The notes under the pieces: generated by a model
Seen by the model: only the letters and a program-made list of their open reading frames with translations
What the model was told of the DNA's origin: nothing
The model's database searches: none
Translations under genes and position numbers: made by a program
In this document: positions 60,253-64,000 of the stretch, piece by piece
How positions within the stretch are numbered: position 1 is the first letter of the stretch
How the letters are laid out: each line of letters starts with the position of its first letter
Assembly: GCF_017355875.1 (NCBI RefSeq)
Contig: NZ_JAFEWC010000003.1
Span: forward strand, 687,001 to 751,000
Direction of reading: 5' to 3'
DNA from: Aridibaculum aurantiacum
Lineage (GTDB): Bacteria > Bacteroidota > Bacteroidia > Chitinophagales > Chitinophagaceae
Length of the DNA: 64,000 nt

Positions 60253-60282
60253 GAGGTGTTGTGTATAATATTTGATTTTAGA
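60253..60282 (+). repeat. Minimal copy of the heptamer-associated element
   Basis: GAGGTGTT (60253-60260), a short spacer, then ATATTTGATTTTAGA (60268-60282). Both ends are identical to the ends of the heptamer array after gcvP (on its - strand), but here no heptamers lie between. It lies after the era stop codon and before der. Confidence 0.6.
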
Positions 60283-60304
60283 TTTTTGTTTTTTTAATTT
60301 TTTT

Positions 60305-61615
60305 ATGGCATTTACAGTAGCAATAGTTGGACGCCCGAATGTGGGCAAGAGTACATTTTTTAATCGCTTGCTTGAGCAACGTAAAGCAATAGTGGACGAC
60401 GTGAGTGGCGTAACCCGCGATCGGCAGTATGGCGTAGCGGATTGGGCCGGTAAGACCTTTAACGTGATAGATACCGGTGGTTTTGTTCCGGATAGCGCAG
60501 ATATATTTGAGCAGGAGATACGCAAGCAAGTGCGAATAGCAATAGACGAGGCGAATGCTATCATATTTATGGTAGACGCCGCCACAGGTGTAACTGATCT
60601 TGATGATGCAATGGCAAACTTGCTGCGTAGAACTACCAAGCCTGTTTTGCTTTGCGTAAATAAGGTAGACAACAACGACCGCTTGCTTGAGGCAACCGAG
60701 TTTTACAGCTTGGGTTTTGAGAACGTATACTTTATCAGTAGCATAAGCGGAAGCGGTACCGGTGAAATATTGGATGCTATCACTAATTCTATAAGTGATG
60801 ATGGTGAAGGTGCAGGCGAGGATGAGAACATTCCAAAGTTCGCAATCATTGGTCAGCCTAACGTTGGTAAATCTTCGCTGCTGAATGCGCTGGTAGGGCA
60901 GGAGCGTACTATAGTAAGTGATATTGCAGGTACAACCCGCGATACCATTCACACGCATTACAACCTGTTTCAGAAGGAATTTATACTAATAGATACAGCA
61001 GGTATACGTAAGAAAACCAAGGTAAACGAAGACCTTGAATTTTATTCGGTAATACGTGCTATTAAAGCGATGGACGAAGCAGATGTATGCTTGTTATTGC
61101 TGGATGCTTCAAAAGGAATTACCGGGCAGGATTTGAATATTTTTAGCCTTGCTGCCAAAAAAGGTAAAGGCCTGGTGGTATTGGTAAATAAATGGGACCT
61201 GGTAGAAAAAGAAACCAATACAGCGCGTGATTACGAAAAACAGCTTAAGGAAAAACTGGCTCCGTTCACAGATGTGCCTATTCTTTTCATTTCAGTAAAA
61301 GACAAGGTGCGGATTATGAAAGCTATGGAAATAGCGCTGGAGGTTTATGAGAACAAAATGCAGAAGATACCTACTTCACAGCTGAACGAAATAATGCTGA
61401 AGGCTGTAGAATCTTATCATGCACCGGTGGTTCGTGGTAACCAGGTTAAGATCAAGTACGTAACACAGCTGCCTACGCATGTGCCGTCTTTTGCATTCTT
61501 CACCAACTATCCTGATGATATAAGAGCTCCTTATAAAAACTACCTTGAGAACCAGATAAGGCAGAACTTTAATTTTACAGGTGTTCCCGTTCGTATTTTC
61601 TTCAGGAAGAAATAG
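60305..61615 (+). CDS. der: GTPase Der (EngA)
   Basis: Double-GTPase for 50S subunit assembly, 436 residues from ATG 60305. First G-domain: VAIVGRPNVGKSTFFNRLL, DTGGFVP, NKVDNND. Second: IIGQPNVGKSSLLNAL, DTAGIRKKTK, NKWDLVEK. The C-terminal KH-like domain is ILFISVKDKVRIMKAMEIAL to PVRIFFRKK. All nucleotide motifs are intact. The longer frame starting at 60272 begins in a T-rich leader and is unlikely. Confidence 0.95.
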   Translation: MAFTVAIVGRPNVGKSTFFNRLLEQRKAIVDDVSGVTRDRQYGVADWAGKTFNVIDTGGFVPDSADIFEQEIRKQVRIAIDEANAIIFMVDAATGVTDLDDAMANLLRRTTKPVLLCVNKVDNNDRLLEATEFYSLGFENVYFISSISGSGTGEILDAITNSISDDGEGAGEDENIPKFAIIGQPNVGKSSLLNALVGQERTIVSDIAGTTRDTIHTHYNLFQKEFILIDTAGIRKKTKVNEDLEFYSVIRAIKAMDEADVCLLLLDASKGITGQDLNIFSLAAKKGKGLVVLVNKWDLVEKETNTARDYEKQLKEKLAPFTDVPILFISVKDKVRIMKAMEIALEVYENKMQKIPTSQLNEIMLKAVESYHAPVVRGNQVKIKYVTQLPTHVPSFAFFTNYPDDIRAPYKNYLENQIRQNFNFTGVPVRIFFRKK

Positions 61616-61653
61616 AACCGAACTACTTGCTTGCAACCAAATAAACTAAGATT

Positions 61654-61857
61654 ATGAAAAAAGGATTAGCTGTTTTTTTGCTCGCCGGAATGATGACTGC
61701 TTGTAACAGCGGAAATGAAGGTTCCGACTCTCTTACTTTAGACTCTGCACGATTTGCTGATAGTGCAAAGCTGGCGGATAGCCTGATGATGGTAGATACG
61801 CTCTACCAGGACGGAGGACGAAGTAATAACGAAGAAGATACAAGTTTATCGAGATAA
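61654..61857 (+). CDS. Very small lipoprotein, unknown
   Basis: 67 residues: signal peptide with lipobox (LLAGMMTACNSG), then Ser/Asp-rich low-complexity sequence with a repeated ADSAKLADSL-like pattern and an acidic end. It follows der by 38 nt and is closed by a terminator that begins at its stop codon, so it is probably a real, separate small gene. Function unknown. Confidence 0.65.
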   Translation: MKKGLAVFLLAGMMTACNSGNEGSDSLTLDSARFADSAKLADSLMMVDTLYQDGGRSNNEEDTSLSR

Positions 61858-61892
61858 TGAAAAGGGCGCAATTAGTATTTGCGCCCTTTTCA
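61858..61892. terminator. Bidirectional terminator, 14-bp perfect stem
   Basis: TGAAAAGGGCGCAA (61858-61871) pairs with TTGCGCCCTTTTCA (61879-61892). It fills the whole gap between the two convergent stop codons. Confidence 0.95.
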
Positions 61893-64000
61893 TTATGCTA
61901 ATGTCTTTTTCAATTTACCAACCTGCTTCTTGAAGTTCTTCAAGGCTTCGCGTTGTTGTTTTATAAACGAGTTGTTTTCCAACTTTCCTACCACTGCATC
62001 CATTTCTTCTTGTGTTTCATAAACCATTTTCCTGAATGGATTACTGTAGTCTTTCTCTCTTGAATCAAAAATGCCATCGGTCATCCACTGCCGGATAGCA
62101 ACTGCATCATCTAATAGTTGATGAAATACAGCAGGCTTTTTACCATCCACTTTCACCCCGGTAACTTCCTTCAATGCAGCCAGCGCATGCATCAATTTCT
62201 GACGCGGGTAATCAAGCGCCTGTTGTTGATAAACCGCATGTAGCTCATCCCATGTTTTTATCTTCCTGCTTTTGATGTTCTTCTTTATTTGATCCAGGTC
62301 CTGTTCAGACATTAGCTGCCCACCTACATTGACCCAATTATTTATAACAGCTTTAGAAGAAATACTGCGGGATAGGTCTGTTATGGATTCTATTTTTTGA
62401 GAGCCAACATGATCAATGAGGCAGGTAGCAGCATGCAGTTGTACCAGTTGCTTATAAACGTTATAACTCTGTCTAACCTTTATCAGCAGTACCTGTCGCT
62501 TTGAATTTTCAAAGCATCCGCCTTCTATAACCAGTTGATCTACGAGCTTATTATTTTCTTCCAATAACTTTTTTCCAATGTCCATTGCATCACTTATGGC
62601 TGGTTCGGCCTGTTCTTTTTCTTTGCGTAAATAAGCCTTGCCTGTGTATTCCTGCAAAAGTTTAATGGCCTGCACCACTTCATTGATAGTGTCTGGTGCC
62701 AGGTAATTGAACTCAATGCTTTGAATTCTTTCTTTGCGTTTGTCCCTGTCAATATACTTCCATGCATTTCTTTCCAGCGCGTACATATTGTACATAAACC
62801 AATACGCCGGCATTATCACCAGCCTGTCGTTGGTTACATCATTATTTACAAGCGCAAATGGAAAAGGAATATTTAATTCAGATGGGTAATCTCCTTTGGC
62901 TAGAATGGTAAAGGATGCAAATTTTGAGTTGTGCTTTAAGCTAACGCACAGTCCGGGCCAAAAGCCTCTACCTGCTATCACTTCGCCATCTGCACTTCTG
63001 CTATTGTGGTTAGAACCAATGGTAGCGCCGGCTGCTATGTTAGACTGGCCCATTACCAATGCTGCGCATAAAAAAGAGTTATTGTGGTGCTGTTCGTGTG
63101 CCGGGAAAATGAGCGAGTTCAATACTTCGCAACATGAAATGGTAGAGTTGTGACCAAGATAAGAGTTGATCAACCGGGCGCCATACTTCAGGCTTGAATG
63201 AGATGCCATGATAAACCTTACTGCCTTCACGCCGTAGAACGACCTGCAGCCATAGTCCATGATGCCATTCACCATTTCGCATCCTTCACCTATCTGGGAT
63301 TTGCCTTCCGGTCCTGAATTGATGGTTAGGTTCTTTAGCTTGTTGGCTCCTTTTAAATAGGCATCACTACCTATCCAAACATCCTTGATGATCTTACAGT
63401 TTTTGATAACTGTGCGGTCGCCTATTTTACCGTAGTAGCCGCGGCGTTTATCAAATTTTGCTTCGGTCATTTCTTTGAAACGTTCCAGCAGTTCTTCATC
63501 ATCGCGGAAGCGGGTCCACATCCATGCGTCGCCAGGCAACATGCCATTGAATGGAATTACGCTACGGCCACCGTTCTCATTGCAAAGCTCCAGCTGTATA
63601 CGTACAGCCTCTTCCTCCATTTCTTTTACTATACCATTTCCAAACTTTGCATAGGCCGATGTTACCAGCTCATTTACATTGGTTACAATTACTTCATTTC
63701 CTATAATGTAGTGGGAGAGATAGTTGACGTTATGGATAACAACGTTGTCGCCAAAGTCGCAACTAATGATGGTAGAATTGTATAAACCAACAGGTACACG
63801 CAGATCAGAAAACTCTAAGCACAAAGCTTCCAATTTCCCGATTCTCACCAAGCCAAAAAACTTGCAATTCTTAACCAACTCAGGATTGAAAGCATCTGAT
63901 ACCAATATTTTATTCCAGTCGTCGGATGTATTGCTGTTGCGAACCAACACCTCTATTTCATATGCTGTTAGCTGCCTGTAGTTGATGCCACTACGGTTCT
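61893..64000 (-). CDS. DUF4954 left-handed beta-helix protein (5' end beyond window)
   Basis: At least 702 residues; the frame is open to the last base of the window and its upstream part (NRSGINYRQLTAYEIE) looks like normal protein, so the true start lies outside. The central part is a hexapeptide-like left-handed beta-helix (FGDNVVIHNVNYLSHYIIGN; YGKIGDRTVIKNCKIIKDVW; GQSNIAAGATIGSNHNSRS), as in GlmU-type acyl/nucleotidyl transferases. The C-terminal 250 residues are helical. DUF4954 has no assigned substrate. The GTG at 63950 is not the real start. Confidence 0.85.
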   Translation of the reverse strand, partial: NRSGINYRQLTAYEIEVLVRNSNTSDDWNKILVSDAFNPELVKNCKFFGLVRIGKLEALCLEFSDLRVPVGLYNSTIISCDFGDNVVIHNVNYLSHYIIGNEVIVTNVNELVTSAYAKFGNGIVKEMEEEAVRIQLELCNENGGRSVIPFNGMLPGDAWMWTRFRDDEELLERFKEMTEAKFDKRRGYYGKIGDRTVIKNCKIIKDVWIGSDAYLKGANKLKNLTINSGPEGKSQIGEGCEMVNGIMDYGCRSFYGVKAVRFIMASHSSLKYGARLINSYLGHNSTISCCEVLNSLIFPAHEQHHNNSFLCAALVMGQSNIAAGATIGSNHNSRSADGEVIAGRGFWPGLCVSLKHNSKFASFTILAKGDYPSELNIPFPFALVNNDVTNDRLVIMPAYWFMYNMYALERNAWKYIDRDKRKERIQSIEFNYLAPDTINEVVQAIKLLQEYTGKAYLRKEKEQAEPAISDAMDIGKKLLEENNKLVDQLVIEGGCFENSKRQVLLIKVRQSYNVYKQLVQLHAATCLIDHVGSQKIESITDLSRSISSKAVINNWVNVGGQLMSEQDLDQIKKNIKSRKIKTWDELHAVYQQQALDYPRQKLMHALAALKEVTGVKVDGKKPAVFHQLLDDAVAIRQWMTDGIFDSREKDYSNPFRKMVYETQEEMDAVVGKLENNSFIKQQREALKNFKKQVGKLKKTLA

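Overview
The window looks like chromosomal DNA of a free-living Bacteroidota, most like the Chitinophagaceae/Chitinophagales. Support for this comes from type IX secretion (PorQ plus two proteins with type A C-terminal sorting domains), a SusC-like TonB receptor, many small lipoproteins, DUF4230, DUF4402, DUF2807 and DUF4954 family proteins, a TreS-maltokinase fusion, and several -7 boxes of the Bacteroidota form TAnnTTTG. The genus cannot be fixed from this sequence. I see no prophage, insertion sequence or CRISPR array.

Layout. 0-8 kb: a 7TM histidine kinase and NarL-type regulator pair, a PIG3-like quinone oxidoreductase, two homologous lipoproteins on either side of a secreted transglutaminase-like protein, a single-domain response regulator with two possible tiny genes, and a cyclophilin lipoprotein. 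8-25 kb: housekeeping and metabolism on mixed strands, comprising panD, the TreS-maltokinase fusion, a GT-C-like membrane protein, gcvP, a porin, a HAD phosphatase, SelO, a hemerythrin-like protein and a coupled DUF4230 pair. 25-33 kb: ispD, an acyltransferase-like protein, a large M1 peptidase, and a polyprenyl glycosylphosphotransferase with a Gfo/Idh oxidoreductase.

33.4-47.9 kb is the standout region. It holds a 2808-residue secreted repeat protein with a T9SS sorting domain, a translationally coupled DUF4402 protein, a second DUF4402 protein behind an A/C-rich leader, a PapD-like periplasmic chaperone and an unusual usher-like outer-membrane protein. A third DUF4402 gene converges on the usher. 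I read it as a chaperone-usher-type fibre system of Bacteroidota joined to a T9SS-exported giant surface protein. The fibre is inferred, not shown.

48-64 kb: an OmpA lipoprotein, ddl-PASTA-rhodanese, a TPP-riboswitch-controlled TonB receptor (probable thiamin uptake), a DUF2807 protein, the initiator tRNA-fMet, PorQ, another T9SS substrate, the GTPases Era and Der, and a DUF4954 left-handed beta-helix protein cut by the window edge.

The intergenic DNA is unusually structured. There are heptamer arrays directly after stop codons, a three-unit tandem hairpin array, a 128-bp palindrome covering the selO start codon, and a family of about 22-nt repeats held between 10-bp inverted repeats next to an orphan terminator. 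Several intrinsic terminators have perfect stems of 12-16 bp.
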